Shown: positions 52,438-61,751, counted from the first letter of the stretch. The stretch is 64,000 bases of DNA from Methanofastidiosum methylothiophilum (GCA_001587635.1 LNJE01000002.1:1-64000); one strand, 5' to 3'. The notes: generated by a model not told the origin, from the letters alone. Made by a program: numbers and translations.

Positions 52438-53723
52438 TGATCGTATCAATAATTGGAAGTCAATGGGGTGATGAAGGTAAGGGGAAAGTTACAGATTTTT
52501 ATGCTGAAAAATCAGATATAGTAGTCAGATTCCAAGGAGGCAACAATGCGGGACATACTATTGTAGTTGGGGATAAAGTCTATAAATTTCATCTGATGCC
52601 ATCTGGCGCAGTTCATAAAAAATCACTTGTACTTGGAAATGGAGTAGTTATTGATCCTAAAATTTTAATTGAAGAAATTGAAAGATTGAAAAAGGATGGA
52701 TTTAATCCAGATATATCAATTAGTGATAGGGCAAATATAATAATGCCTTATCATAAAATCCTTGATGGAATTGAAGAAAAAATGAAAGGGGCTCTTGCAG
52801 CCGGAACTACTATGAAAGGAATAGGTCCATGTTACTCTGATAAAATTTCACGCTTTGGAATTAGATTTTCAGATCTTTTGGATATTGATGTTTTTAGAGA
52901 AAAACTTAATTTAATAATTCCAATTAAACAGAAGATATTTAATGCCTTCGGTGAAGATGCTAAACTTGATATTGATTCCATTTTTAATGAGTATCTAACG
53001 TACAGAGATTATTTAAAAAAATACATAAAAGACACTTCAGTTTTTTTAAACAATGCGTATGACAAGGGAAACGTTATATTAATGGAGGGTGCGCAAGGCA
53101 CGCATCTTGATATAGATCACGGTATTTATCCATTTACAACTTCTTCTAATACTAACGCTGGAGGCATATGCACAGGAACAGGAGTTTCTCCTAAAAAGAT
53201 AGATAAAATAGTTGGAATAACAAAAGCATATACTTCTAGAGTAGGTGAAGGGCCATTTCCAGCAGAATTGTGTAACTCGGAAGGTAAGTATATACAGAGC
53301 AAAGGTAAGGAATTTGGCACAACAACCGGTAGACCAAGAAGATGCGGGTGGCTTGATTTAGTTCTAGTAAATTATGCATGTCTTATCAATAATTTTTCTG
53401 CTCTTGCTATTACTAAAATTGATGTTTTATCAGGCATGAAAAAAGTCAAAATATGTTATGCCTATGATTACAATGGAGAAATCCTTTATAATTTTCCATC
53501 AAATATGAATTTATTGGCTAAATGTAAGCCTATTTATAAAGAATTTGATGGTTGGGAAGAAATCGATTGGAAGAAAATAAAAGATATTAATTCGTTACCT
53601 GAAAACATATTTAAATATATTAGATATATTGAAGAATTAACAAAAACACCTATTTGCATGATTTCATTTGGCCCAAAAAGGGATGAAACCTTAATATTAA
53701 AAGATATCTTTAGAGGAGTTTAA
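52437..53723 (+). CDS. purA: Adenylosuccinate synthetase
   Basis: 428 residues. GSQWGDEGKGKVTDF is the GTP/IMP-binding P-loop, NNAGHTIV the catalytic His region, and TTTGRPRRCGWLDL the aspartate-binding loop. It forms adenylosuccinate from IMP and aspartate, the substrate of PurB at 1.7 kb. The ATG shares one base with the preceding TAA, showing translational coupling. The next gene again overlaps by one base. Confidence 0.96.
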   Translation: MIVSIIGSQWGDEGKGKVTDFYAEKSDIVVRFQGGNNAGHTIVVGDKVYKFHLMPSGAVHKKSLVLGNGVVIDPKILIEEIERLKKDGFNPDISISDRANIIMPYHKILDGIEEKMKGALAAGTTMKGIGPCYSDKISRFGIRFSDLLDIDVFREKLNLIIPIKQKIFNAFGEDAKLDIDSIFNEYLTYRDYLKKYIKDTSVFLNNAYDKGNVILMEGAQGTHLDIDHGIYPFTTSSNTNAGGICTGTGVSPKKIDKIVGITKAYTSRVGEGPFPAELCNSEGKYIQSKGKEFGTTTGRPRRCGWLDLVLVNYACLINNFSALAITKIDVLSGMKKVKICYAYDYNGEILYNFPSNMNLLAKCKPIYKEFDGWEEIDWKKIKDINSLPENIFKYIRYIEELTKTPICMISFGPKRDETLILKDIFRGV

Positions 53724-54097
53724 TGTTTGGATTGCACTCTAAATTTAAGTATAAACAAGTGGTAATAGTAAGGGAAGATTTGAAATTATCTAAAGGAAAA
53801 CTTTCAGTTCAAGTCGCTCATGCTGCAGTAAGCTGTGCCATAAAAGCAGAAAAAAATAAAAATAATTTTTTTTTAGAATGGTTCACAGAAGGCCAGAAGA
53901 AAGTTGTATTGAAAGTAGAAAATCTTGACTTTCTTTTAAAAATATTTAATGAAGCCAAAACCATTGGACTTATCACTGAACTTATAAAAGATGCTGGACT
54001 AACTGAAGTACCTCCAGGAACTATAACTGTATTGGGCATAGGGCCTGCCCCTGAAGAAGAAATAGACAAAATAGTTGGGGATTTAAAGCTTCTTTGA
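53723..54097 (+). CDS. pth2: Peptidyl-tRNA hydrolase, Pth2 type
   Basis: 124 residues with KQVVIVREDLKLSKGKLSVQVAHAA, EAKTIGLITELIKDAGLTEVPPGT and TVLGIGPAPEEEID, the archaeal/eukaryal Pth2 pattern with the catalytic Lys/Gln/His region. It frees tRNAs from prematurely released peptides. Last gene of the thrS operon; the next gene has its own promoter. Confidence 0.95.
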   Translation: MFGLHSKFKYKQVVIVREDLKLSKGKLSVQVAHAAVSCAIKAEKNKNNFFLEWFTEGQKKVVLKVENLDFLLKIFNEAKTIGLITELIKDAGLTEVPPGTITVLGIGPAPEEEIDKIVGDLKLL

Positions 54098-54164
54098 CAC
54101 AAATACAAAAGCTTATATAGATATTTTTCGAAAATTCGTCTGAAGCACCAATGGAGGTAAGCAA

Positions 54165-54662
54165 ATGAAAAAAATATTCACGATGTTATTATTTTTTATA
54201 TTGATATTTTCTGTATCATTATCCCCACGGTTGGCGGCTGAAAACAATGCACCGGAACTTGAAAAAGGAGTATTATTATATACTTTCAAGAATCATGTGT
54301 TTTCTTATAAATTTCAAGTAGAATATATAGATGCAGATGGAGATGCACCTAGATATGTTTTTGTCTTTATTAATGGCTCAAAAAGAGAAATGTATAAAGT
54401 AGATCCAAAAGATAACAATGCAAAAGATGGAATTTTGTATATGTTATCTATAGACCAAGATGAACTTTTTAGATTAGCTCCAAAAGCTCAAGAATGGGAA
54501 ATCACATATTGGTTTAGAACAAATGATGGCAAAGGCCCAGTAAGTACAAAAACATCTAAATTATTTGCATTGGACACGGAATCAATGGGGCTTATCACAG
54601 CTAACTCTGCAGGAGGATCCATAGGAGGGGGATCTTCAAGCGGGTGTGGATGTGGCAAATAA
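54165..54662 (+). CDS. Exported protein with Ig-like domain and Gly-Cys tail
   Basis: 165 residues. A signal peptide (MLLFFILIFSVSLSPRLAA) precedes a beta-sandwich-like domain (VEYIDADGDAPRYVFVFING, EWEITYWFRTNDGKGP) and a tail GGSIGGGSSSGCGCGK. The two terminal cysteines might bind metal, form disulfides, or mark surface attachment. The family is not recognised. GGAGG at 54154 supports the ATG, and TTATATAG near 54113 is a promoter. Confidence 0.7.
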   Translation: MKKIFTMLLFFILIFSVSLSPRLAAENNAPELEKGVLLYTFKNHVFSYKFQVEYIDADGDAPRYVFVFINGSKREMYKVDPKDNNAKDGILYMLSIDQDELFRLAPKAQEWEITYWFRTNDGKGPVSTKTSKLFALDTESMGLITANSAGGSIGGGSSSGCGCGK

Positions 54663-54719
54663 TTTCTTTAACCAATACTTTTATATATTATTTTTTTTAA
54701 CCTATGACAAGGTGAAACT

Positions 54720-54878
54720 ATGGAGTTCTATATTTTCATAGCAATTGTAATGGGATTGATAGTATTATTTTCTATAATTGAAGCACTAAGTAGAAAAAGA
54801 GACTACTTAAATAAACCTCCCTTAAAAGGTAATGAAAGAAATACCCACTACGTACCACAATCTATTCCAAAAAAATAA
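54720..54878 (+). CDS. Small single-helix membrane protein
   Basis: 52 residues: one membrane helix (FYIFIAIVMGLIVLFSIIEA) and a basic, Asn-rich cytosolic end (SRKRDYLNKPPLKGNE). AAGGTGA at 54709-54715 is a strong ribosome-binding site and a TATA-like TTTTATATATT lies near 54679-54689, so it is probably expressed. Function unknown. Confidence 0.7.
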   Translation: MEFYIFIAIVMGLIVLFSIIEALSRKRDYLNKPPLKGNERNTHYVPQSIPKK

Positions 54879-54886
54879 ATATATAA

Positions 54887-55759
54887 TTATTTTTTTATTC
54901 TTTTTCTAACATATTTTACTACAAAGTAGAGTATTCCTGCAAGGATTGCTATTGGGATTAGAAAACCGCCCAATATTATTATACCTGCAATAGAAATTAT
55001 TAAAGCATCTATTGCTTGATTAAATGCTTTTTTTATTCCCCATTCGTGGACAACTTTTTCAGGTTCATTGAGAGTCAAATAAAAAGTTCCATAAGATGTA
55101 GTGTTATCTAGGTATTTTATTCTTCTTTCATAACTTTCTATTTCACTTCTTATTCTTCCAAGTTGGACTTCAATTGCAAGTACATCTTCTACACTCTTAG
55201 CCATGCTTAATAGTTCTATATATCGATATTCTTGATTTTTTAAATTTTTTATTCTTGCTTGTATGTCTATATATTCTTCCGTAACATCGTTTGCGGATGT
55301 TTCTTTAGATTTAACTTTTCCAATTTGTACTAGTGAATCTCCAAAAATCTCAAATTTATTCTCAGGTATCTTCACAGTAATATTACCATTTTTTGTATTC
55401 GAACCAGAAGTCCACATACTGGATCCAGTAATATATCCTCCAAAACTATTTGCTAATTCTTTTATTTTAGATACCGACGAATCAAAGTTTTCAACTTCAA
55501 TATTCGCACTTCCATTTTTGACAACTTTTCTATCAATTGAATTAATGTCTCTTGATGTGGCATATACTTGAGTAGCTTCTTTTGTATAGGCACCGCTATT
55601 TGCTATTCCCCCATATCTAGTGGGTAAGGGAATGTCATCTTCATATATTGTCTTTTTTGAATATATACTAGAGCCTAGAAATAAATGGCCTACAAAAAAC
55701 CCCGTTAATAGAATTACAAGTATTCCTACTACACCAAATACAATAAATGATTTTTTCAT
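54887..55759 (-). CDS. DUF4349 family membrane protein
   Basis: 290 residues: N-terminal membrane helix (FIVFGVVGILVILLTGFFVGHLFL), the DUF4349 beta domain (RKVVKNGSANIEVENFDSSV, GGYITGSSMW, KIPENKFEIF), a coiled coil (EYIDIQARIKNLKNQEYRYIELL) and a C-terminal helix pair ending VVKYVRKRIKK. Such proteins are widespread in bacteria and archaea without known function. It converges with the 52-residue protein. Confidence 0.82.
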   Translation of the reverse strand: MKKSFIVFGVVGILVILLTGFFVGHLFLGSSIYSKKTIYEDDIPLPTRYGGIANSGAYTKEATQVYATSRDINSIDRKVVKNGSANIEVENFDSSVSKIKELANSFGGYITGSSMWTSGSNTKNGNITVKIPENKFEIFGDSLVQIGKVKSKETSANDVTEEYIDIQARIKNLKNQEYRYIELLSMAKSVEDVLAIEVQLGRIRSEIESYERRIKYLDNTTSYGTFYLTLNEPEKVVHEWGIKKAFNQAIDALIISIAGIIILGGFLIPIAILAGILYFVVKYVRKRIKK

Positions 55760-55816
55760 TTTATCACCAAATATAAGATATAAAGATAATATTTATATAT
55801 TTCTATATGGTTCAAT

Positions 55817-57238
55817 TTATATTGAACCTTTAATATTTAGCTTTAAAGTTTTGAAGAAATAATCTGATATAGTATCCCCAACTATTCTTACCAGTACATC
55901 TCTGTCTTCAGTGTATGAAAATGCACCTAAAGATATCTTAGCAGCAGCAAAATTCATATGGCCTCCTGCAGAACCCATCTTTGAAAAAGTTTTAGTGATT
56001 ACTTTACTGATATCAATTATATGGTCTCTTGATCTTGCCGAGATATACGCATGATCTTCAATTATTCCAATAACAAGAGATACAGTAATTCCTTCAAGTT
56101 TTAACAAAAGATCTGCGGATTGAGATAAAGATTCTCTCGTTTCAACGTAACCAACATTGGAAATAACGAATTTATCATATATTTTTTTATTACTTATGGC
56201 TTTGGAAAGTACTTCTAGGGTCCTTGAAGAAATATTTGGATTCTCTATAATGTTCAAAAGTTCTTTATTTATCTTAGGTTTAAGATAATATACCGCATCA
56301 ATGTCTTCTTTTTCAAAACTTCTTTTAAAGTTATCAGTGTCGACAAGAATGCCATACAATAATCCGGTAGCCAATTGTTCATTAACTTCGATATTGAAAT
56401 CTCTTAAGTAAGAAGTCATAATAGTTGCAGTTGCGCCCACTTTAGGTCGTATATCTACTAACTCAGCATTTATTTTTTCTCCTTCAGTATAATGGTGATC
56501 AATAATAATATCTGGCCGTAATTCAGAAGTTGAGATGCTAGTATTAGATAAATTTGGCATATCAATTAATGCTATTTTGTCGTACTCTTTCAATATGTAT
56601 TTTCTATGTTCTGGTATTTTTTTAAAATTCCACTTCAATAGATCGATCATCATTTTATTTCCTTCATGCCCAATATCGCCGCCATAATAAATATCTGTTA
56701 CTACTTTCATATCTTCTGCAATAGTTTTTAGAGCATAAGCACTTGACATAGCATCTGGGTCAGGATTATCATGCATAATAATGGCTAAAGATTTAGCCTT
56801 TGAAAGTATTTTTTTTAAAAGATCTTTATTCCTCCAATAAATTGAAAGTTCCAGCTGATTTATTATTATTTGGGCAATCGATCGATCTGGAGTGATGACG
56901 AAATCCGCCCCTAGTTTTTTCAAAATTGAAATATGATCTGAACTTGGAGCATTTATTATTATCAAAGCCTCTTTATTAAGCTCCCTTACGATTTTCAAGG
57001 CTTCAATATTAACTTTATGATTAGATGTTGTAATAACAATCTCTCTAAAACTAGTGATATCAATACCTATTAGATTGAAAGATTTTGTAAAATCAAAAAG
57101 ATAAGTTTTGCAGCCGATGCCCTCTACTCTACTTAAAGCTTCCATATTCTTATCGAGGACGACTACTTTTTTCCCTCTCTTTTTAAGGGCTAAAGCTACA
57201 GCATATCCAATTTTACCGGCTCCAAAAATGAGAGACAT
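55817..57238 (-). CDS. RCK_N (TrkA-N) fused to DHH/DHHA1 phosphoesterase
   Basis: 473 residues. The N-terminal NAD-binding domain has FGAGKIGYAVALAL (GxGxxG) as in TrkA. From about 140 a DHH phosphoesterase follows: MHDNPDPDAMSSAYAL, IALIDMPN, IIDHHYTEG and, in the DHHA1 part, MGSAGGHMNFAAAKISLGAF. The metal ligands (DNPDPDA, DHH) are intact. Such proteins hydrolyse nucleotides such as c-di-AMP, pApA or short RNAs; activity for this fusion is not known to me. It is divergent from the coiled-coil gene. Confidence 0.88.
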   Translation of the reverse strand: MSLIFGAGKIGYAVALALKKRGKKVVVLDKNMEALSRVEGIGCKTYLFDFTKSFNLIGIDITSFREIVITTSNHKVNIEALKIVRELNKEALIIINAPSSDHISILKKLGADFVITPDRSIAQIIINQLELSIYWRNKDLLKKILSKAKSLAIIMHDNPDPDAMSSAYALKTIAEDMKVVTDIYYGGDIGHEGNKMMIDLLKWNFKKIPEHRKYILKEYDKIALIDMPNLSNTSISTSELRPDIIIDHHYTEGEKINAELVDIRPKVGATATIMTSYLRDFNIEVNEQLATGLLYGILVDTDNFKRSFEKEDIDAVYYLKPKINKELLNIIENPNISSRTLEVLSKAISNKKIYDKFVISNVGYVETRESLSQSADLLLKLEGITVSLVIGIIEDHAYISARSRDHIIDISKVITKTFSKMGSAGGHMNFAAAKISLGAFSYTEDRDVLVRIVGDTISDYFFKTLKLNIKGSI

Positions 57239-57323
57239 AGATATAAATATAGATAGAAATATATATCCTTTACTGATTTAACCAAAATAATTATAAATGG
57301 TATAATTATTTACCAATTGAGGT

Positions 57324-58190
57324 ATGTCTTTGGGAAGTTCAGTAGACGATGAGATTATTAAAATCTCTCTAGAATTGAAAGCTTTGGAATCTGAGGCTGA
57401 AGTTCATAAAAAAGAATTTTCAATTCTAAAGCAAAAAAGGGATGAAAAAAATGCCCAATTTTCTGATTTAATAAAGAAAGGAAAAGAGAACAAGGAACTT
57501 AGAGATAAAGCTAACGAAGAAACTAAAAAATACAAGGCTTTACGCGAAGAAAATGGAATAAAACTGAAAAGCATTTATGATTCTTTAAATAGGCTAAAAG
57601 AAGCAACAATGAATAAAGATATAGCTTCCTCTTCTGAAATAGAGAAAAAGATCGATACCATTGAATGGAAGCTTGAAACTGAAGTTCTTTCTATAGACAA
57701 AGAAAGACAACTTGTAGATATGATTAAAAATTTAAAAATAGATCTTAAAGAATCAAAAATCCATGAAGAACTTTCTAAAGAAGTTCGTTTTTCTAAGAAA
57801 GATTTAGATGTTTTGAAAAAAAATTCTGAAGAATACCACAAAAAAGTTTTAGAATTGTCTGATGAATCTACTAAATATCATGAACGCATGATATACTACT
57901 TCAACACTTCAGAAGATGTAAAAAAAGAAGCGGATATATTGCATAAAAACTACCTTGAAAAGAAAAAGCAAGTGGATGAACTCTACGATAAAATAAGGGA
58001 ATTCAGAGCTAAAGTCAAAGGACTGGAAATTAACTCTAGAAAATCGGAAAAACAAATAAAAGAGAAAAAGATAAAAGAAAAGAAATTAGAACTTTCAAAG
58101 AAAAGTGAGGGTATATTAGAAAAATTCAAAAATGGTGAAAAACTCACTTTAGAAGAACTGAAGATTCTTCAAGCTGGAGGAAATATTTGA
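57324..58190 (+). CDS. Coiled-coil protein (COG1340-like)
   Basis: 288 residues, almost wholly Lys/Glu-rich helices with heptad character, without membrane segments. It resembles the archaeal coiled-coil family sometimes mislabelled phosphoserine phosphatase. It ends with the short motif NGEKLTLEELKILQAGG. The next start (TTG) lies across its stop codon, giving a coiled-coil, thiamine-binding and DUF373 series. Function unknown. Confidence 0.78.
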   Translation: MSLGSSVDDEIIKISLELKALESEAEVHKKEFSILKQKRDEKNAQFSDLIKKGKENKELRDKANEETKKYKALREENGIKLKSIYDSLNRLKEATMNKDIASSSEIEKKIDTIEWKLETEVLSIDKERQLVDMIKNLKIDLKESKIHEELSKEVRFSKKDLDVLKKNSEEYHKKVLELSDESTKYHERMIYYFNTSEDVKKEADILHKNYLEKKKQVDELYDKIREFRAKVKGLEINSRKSEKQIKEKKIKEKKLELSKKSEGILEKFKNGEKLTLEELKILQAGGNI

Positions 58191-58492
58191 TAGTAGAAAT
58201 ATCTTTTGTTCCCATAGGAGTTGGAACCTCTTTAAGCCATTATATTGCCAAAGTAATTAATTATATCGAGAAAAGTGGATTAAAATACCAGCTTACCCCT
58301 ATGGGCACTATTATAGAAGCAGAGTGGAACGAAATATCTAGTTTCATTGATTATTCACATAATTTAATATTTCAAATGGGAGTAGAAAGAATTATAACTA
58401 ACATAAAGATAGATTATAGATTAGACAAGAAGTCTTCTATGCAAGATAAAATTGACTCTGTCAAAAAGAAGAGGGTAGAGGTTGATGTTTGA
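58187..58492 (+). CDS. MTH1187/YkoF-like thiamine-binding family protein
   Basis: 101 residues with IVEISFVPIGVGTSLSHYIAKVI, YQLTPMGTIIEAEWNEI and RIITNIKIDYRLDKK, the compact alpha/beta fold of the MTH1187 (DUF77) family. Relatives bind thiamine or pyrimidine. It is overlapped at both ends (TTG start over the previous TGA, stop over the next start), so translation is coupled. Role uncertain. Confidence 0.88.
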   Translation: MIVEISFVPIGVGTSLSHYIAKVINYIEKSGLKYQLTPMGTIIEAEWNEISSFIDYSHNLIFQMGVERIITNIKIDYRLDKKSSMQDKIDSVKKKRVEVDV

Positions 58493-59546
58493 GAAGAAAA
58501 TATTGATACTTTCAGTTGATAGAGATAATGATCTGGGCGTTAAAGCTGGCATTCAAGGGCCTTTAATAGGTGAAAAGAGTATCTTAAATGCAGCCATGGA
58601 ACTTGGGATAGCCGACCCTACCGAATCAGATACTAATGTTCTTTTTAGAGCGATTAATGTTTTTCGAAAATTAAAAAATGAAGGCACTCCATGTGAAGTT
58701 GTAGCAATCACAGGAGATGCGGATGTTGGAGTAAAATCAGATATCATACTCTCTGATCAACTTGATCGAGTTCTTAAAAAAATAAAGTCAAAAGGGGTAA
58801 TACTTGTAACAGATGGGAAAGAAGATGAAAATATTTTACCCACTCTCCAATCAAAAATTCCAATAATATCTATTGACCGAATAGTGATACAGCAGAGTGA
58901 ATCAATAGAGGAAACTTATTTTATCTTACATAGGTACATAAAAGAAATTATGGAAGATAGAAAGCTCGCAGGGCTTGTGCTGGGCGCTCCTGGTTTAACT
59001 TTTCTTCTTTTTGGTGCAGCTTTCTTACTAGGCAAACCCCAAATAGGGTGGTTTGGATTTTTATTTGTTTTAGGAATTTATTTATTCTTCAAAGGATTTG
59101 GAATAGATAATTTTCTAAAGAAAGAGTTTTCTCCAAAAAGAGTGGGATTCGTTTTTTATCTTATTGCTATATTGCTAGGAATTGTTGGTGTGTGGCAAAG
59201 TTATTATTACTTACTTCAGTATCCAACTTGGCAAAGTATACCTTTAGTCATAGCAACAATTTTATCTAGAATAGAACTTATTTATGTAGCATTTGCAATA
59301 GCAATGTTTGGCAGATTTTTAGAGGCTTACTCTACAAATAAAAAAGAAGTAATGAGTACTCTTGCACTTACATTTTTTACTGCAGTATTTTCATTTATAT
59401 TATACCAATCCGCTAACTTTATTTTAGGCTCAATTTCTTTAGAGTTTCTAATGATTTATTTAGTAATCGCTGGTGGATTGACACTACTATTTATGAGATT
59501 GACTGGTAAATTAAGAGTTAAAATTATGCCCGAGGTTTACAGTTAG
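58485..59546 (+). CDS. DUF373 family membrane protein
   Basis: About 353 residues. The N-terminal cytosolic domain has LSVDRDNDLGVKAGIQGPLIG, ITGDADVGVKSD and VLVTDG-like strands, a Rossmann-like fold with conserved Asp residues. Five or six membrane helices follow from about 165. The family is archaeal and uncharacterised. Its end overlaps the convergent PhoU/TrkA_C gene by 23 bp. Confidence 0.88.
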   Translation: MFEKKILILSVDRDNDLGVKAGIQGPLIGEKSILNAAMELGIADPTESDTNVLFRAINVFRKLKNEGTPCEVVAITGDADVGVKSDIILSDQLDRVLKKIKSKGVILVTDGKEDENILPTLQSKIPIISIDRIVIQQSESIEETYFILHRYIKEIMEDRKLAGLVLGAPGLTFLLFGAAFLLGKPQIGWFGFLFVLGIYLFFKGFGIDNFLKKEFSPKRVGFVFYLIAILLGIVGVWQSYYYLLQYPTWQSIPLVIATILSRIELIYVAFAIAMFGRFLEAYSTNKKEVMSTLALTFFTAVFSFILYQSANFILGSISLEFLMIYLVIAGGLTLLFMRLTGKLRVKIMPEVYS

Positions 59547-60096
59547 CAAGTTCTTGCAATTTTTCTATTCCACTTTCCATTCCAAGCCCGTAGAGTATAT
59601 CACCTTCTTCTACTATGAAGTATTTTTTAGGCGAGTAAATATGGTCTTTACCTCTTTTTACTAAAAATATGTAAATCCCTGTTTTGCTTTGCAACTTTAT
59701 TTCTTGGAATGTTTTACCTATAATAATTGAATCTGCACATATCTTCACTTTAGAGATGATTTGATCTGTTTCTTTCATCGCCTGCTTAAATATTGGATGT
59801 GCATCAATTCCTCTAATTACAATATCTGCTATCTCAGAAGCAGCGTCTGCAATAGTTTCAGTTGCTTCAGTAATATGGAATAAACTTAATAGGTCCTCTG
59901 GATTGTCCACCTTAGAAGCTTTTTCTAGTATTTTTTTACCCATTTCGTAATTTAGTTTGTCAACAATTTCTTCTAGTTCCATTACTTCTTCTGCTATGTA
60001 TTTATTATCGTATAAAAGGGCCGTATATGATAGCGCAACCATTAACTCCGAATAATTTTTCATTCGAGTTAATATACCTGCCATTCCTGTTTCCAT
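59524..60096 (-). CDS. PhoU-like plus TrkA_C (RCK_C) domain protein, copy 2
   Basis: 190 residues. Helical PhoU-like part (SELMVALSYTALLYDNKYIAEEVMELEEIVDKLNYEM and TEATETIADAASEIADIVI) followed by an RCK_C domain (GIYIFLVKRGKDHIYSPKKYFIVEEGDILYGLGM). RCK_C binds ligands that control K+ channels and transporters. It begins 4 nt after the stop of the related gene upstream, so the pair is an operon produced by duplication. Confidence 0.88.
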   Translation of the reverse strand: METGMAGILTRMKNYSELMVALSYTALLYDNKYIAEEVMELEEIVDKLNYEMGKKILEKASKVDNPEDLLSLFHITEATETIADAASEIADIVIRGIDAHPIFKQAMKETDQIISKVKICADSIIIGKTFQEIKLQSKTGIYIFLVKRGKDHIYSPKKYFIVEEGDILYGLGMESGIEKLQELANCKPRA

Positions 60097-60100
60097 AATA

Positions 60101-60715
60101 TCACCATTTTGCTTTTATACCGCTGCATATACTTTTTAGTATTTCAAGACCAGTATTGCCCCCTCTTGCGATGAGGATATCTCCTTCTTTGATAACAAAT
60201 CCTTTTGTAGGATTATACTTTATCGAATCTTTTCTTTTTACTGCAATAACATATATACCTATCTTAGATCCAAGCTCTGCCTTCTTCAAAGTCATACGTG
60301 CAAGTTTTGACCCAGGAGTGACTTCAAATCTTTCTATTTGTTCTTCAGCATCCTCTAAAGCTTCGTAAACTATTGGATGAACTTTCATATCTCTTAAGAT
60401 AATATTTGCTAAATCACCTGCTGCGTTAGATATCTTTTCAGAAGCTGAGGCAAAATGTAAAACTGCTGAAATTCTTTCTGCATCCTCTACACTCCTTGCA
60501 GCAAGCATTGCCGTTATCCTTATTCTATAATTTAATTCATCCATCTTACTTTCAAGTTCTGAAACGTCTTCTGCTATTTCCTTATTTTTAAAAAGGATTG
60601 AAGAATAGGCTAAATCAACCATTAATTCTGATATATCTTTCATTTCAATTAACAAATCTTTGACACTAACTGGTTTATATTTAAATAGTTTAGATCCTTT
60701 GCGTCGTTTGGCCAT
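60101..60715 (-). CDS. PhoU-like plus TrkA_C (RCK_C) domain protein, copy 1
   Basis: 204 residues. Same layout as the next gene: basic N-terminus, PhoU helices (DISELMVDLAYSSILFKNKEIAEDVSELESKMDELNYRI), SASEKISNAAGDLANIIL, then RCK_C (GIYVIAVKRKDSIKYNPTKGFVIKEGDILIARG). The archaeal COG3273 family. The two products probably form a heteromer. No channel gene lies within the window, so the target is open. Confidence 0.88.
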   Translation of the reverse strand: MAKRRKGSKLFKYKPVSVKDLLIEMKDISELMVDLAYSSILFKNKEIAEDVSELESKMDELNYRIRITAMLAARSVEDAERISAVLHFASASEKISNAAGDLANIILRDMKVHPIVYEALEDAEEQIERFEVTPGSKLARMTLKKAELGSKIGIYVIAVKRKDSIKYNPTKGFVIKEGDILIARGGNTGLEILKSICSGIKAKW

Positions 60716-60814
60716 TATTTTTTCTCTCCTAAAAGAGTCTAATAAAACTTATTTTAATCGCTATTTAAGGATTTCGAATATATTTATATATTATCTAATT
60801 GAGAGTTTTTACTA

Positions 60815-60887
60815 GGGCCTGTGGTCTAGTGGATATGGCGTCGGGCTTCGGACCCGAAGAACGTGGGTTCAAATCCCATCAGGCCCG
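60815..60887 (+). tRNA. tRNA-Arg (anticodon TCG)
   Basis: A 73-nt cloverleaf: acceptor GGGCCTG/CAGGCCC, discriminator G, anticodon stem TCGGG/CCCGA with loop CTTCGGA giving TCG, which reads CGN codons. T arm GTGGGTTCAAATCCCAT. No encoded CCA, no intron. A TATA-like TTATATATTAT at about 60784-60794 fits a promoter. Confidence 0.95.
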
Positions 60888-61015
60888 CTATCCCACTTGC
60901 AATGAAATACAAATCATTTATTTTTAGCATATCTTTGAAAAAGATTTAAACTATAATATTTAAACTACAAATAGTATTATCTATTAAATAAATATCGGCA
61001 TTCGATATCAATAAT

Positions 61016-61465
61016 TTATATCTTTGTTTCCAGTAATGCAATTTTTTCAAATATCTTTTTTTGCGTTTCTATTTCGTTGTTGATATCGTTTATTTCAAAA
61101 TACTCTATTATGAAATTTTTATTACCTACCTTTGGATTAGTAGGCTGCCCCAATATCTTAACTATTTTGTCCTTTTTTTCTTCACTTATAATTATGCCAA
61201 CTCTGTTTAATCCACTTTTAATGCCAAATTCTAAAGCTTTGGATATTTGTTTTTCACCAGATAATCTGATTAAATACTCAAGTGAAAAATCTTCTGCAAA
61301 ATTTGATTCATTTTTAAAGGCTTCAATAGTGTGATATAGTGCCATCGAAATATGATTGATTCCAAATGTTTTACTTTCATCAAAAATGGCAATTGCGCCA
61401 TTTTCTTTTAAAGTTTCAACAAGCTGTTTAGGATCTTTAACTTGGATTTCAAATACCAGTAACAT
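61016..61465 (-). CDS. cgi121: KEOPS complex subunit Cgi121
   Basis: 149 residues. The pattern ISMALYHTIEAFKNESNFAE, SLEYLIRLSGEKQISKALEFGIK matches Cgi121, the tRNA-binding end subunit of KEOPS, which makes t6A37 in ANN-decoding tRNAs. Other KEOPS genes (kae1, bud32, pcc1) are not in the window. Confidence 0.88.
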   Translation of the reverse strand: MLLVFEIQVKDPKQLVETLKENGAIAIFDESKTFGINHISMALYHTIEAFKNESNFAEDFSLEYLIRLSGEKQISKALEFGIKSGLNRVGIIISEEKKDKIVKILGQPTNPKVGNKNFIIEYFEINDINNEIETQKKIFEKIALLETKI

Positions 61466-61583
61466 GGATATACTATGTTTCCCATTCTTAAAAAATTATC
61501 GTTTTACATTGTTAATAAAGTTTATAATTGTTAATATCTTCTGGAAATCTAAAAGAACTATTGTTTATCATTATTAACCGAAA

Positions 61584-61751
61584 ACTATATATAGTAGTTA
61601 ACAAAATTAGTATTTACTGGATAACCCACATGAGAAACAATGATTATCCATAACGATAATTCGTGAGCGATATTACAATACCACTACTGAAATATCCAGG
61701 TAGTAGATATGAAGTGTCCTAATAATATAAGAGCAATATGAAGGAGATATT
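61584..61751 (+). promoter_or_regulatory. Promoter and leader of the cdrS-like/ftsZ unit
   Basis: ACTATATATAG at about 61583-61594, framed by inverted TTAAC/GTTAA, is a probable TATA box and predicts a start near 61613. The leader to the regulator is 140 to 260 nt long. TGGATAACC occurs at 61619-61627 and again at 61810-61818. AAGGAG at 61741-61746 is a full ribosome-binding site 5 nt before an ATG at 61752. A second TATA-like CTTATATAGATA at about 61831-61842 lies inside the longer frame. Confidence 0.5.
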
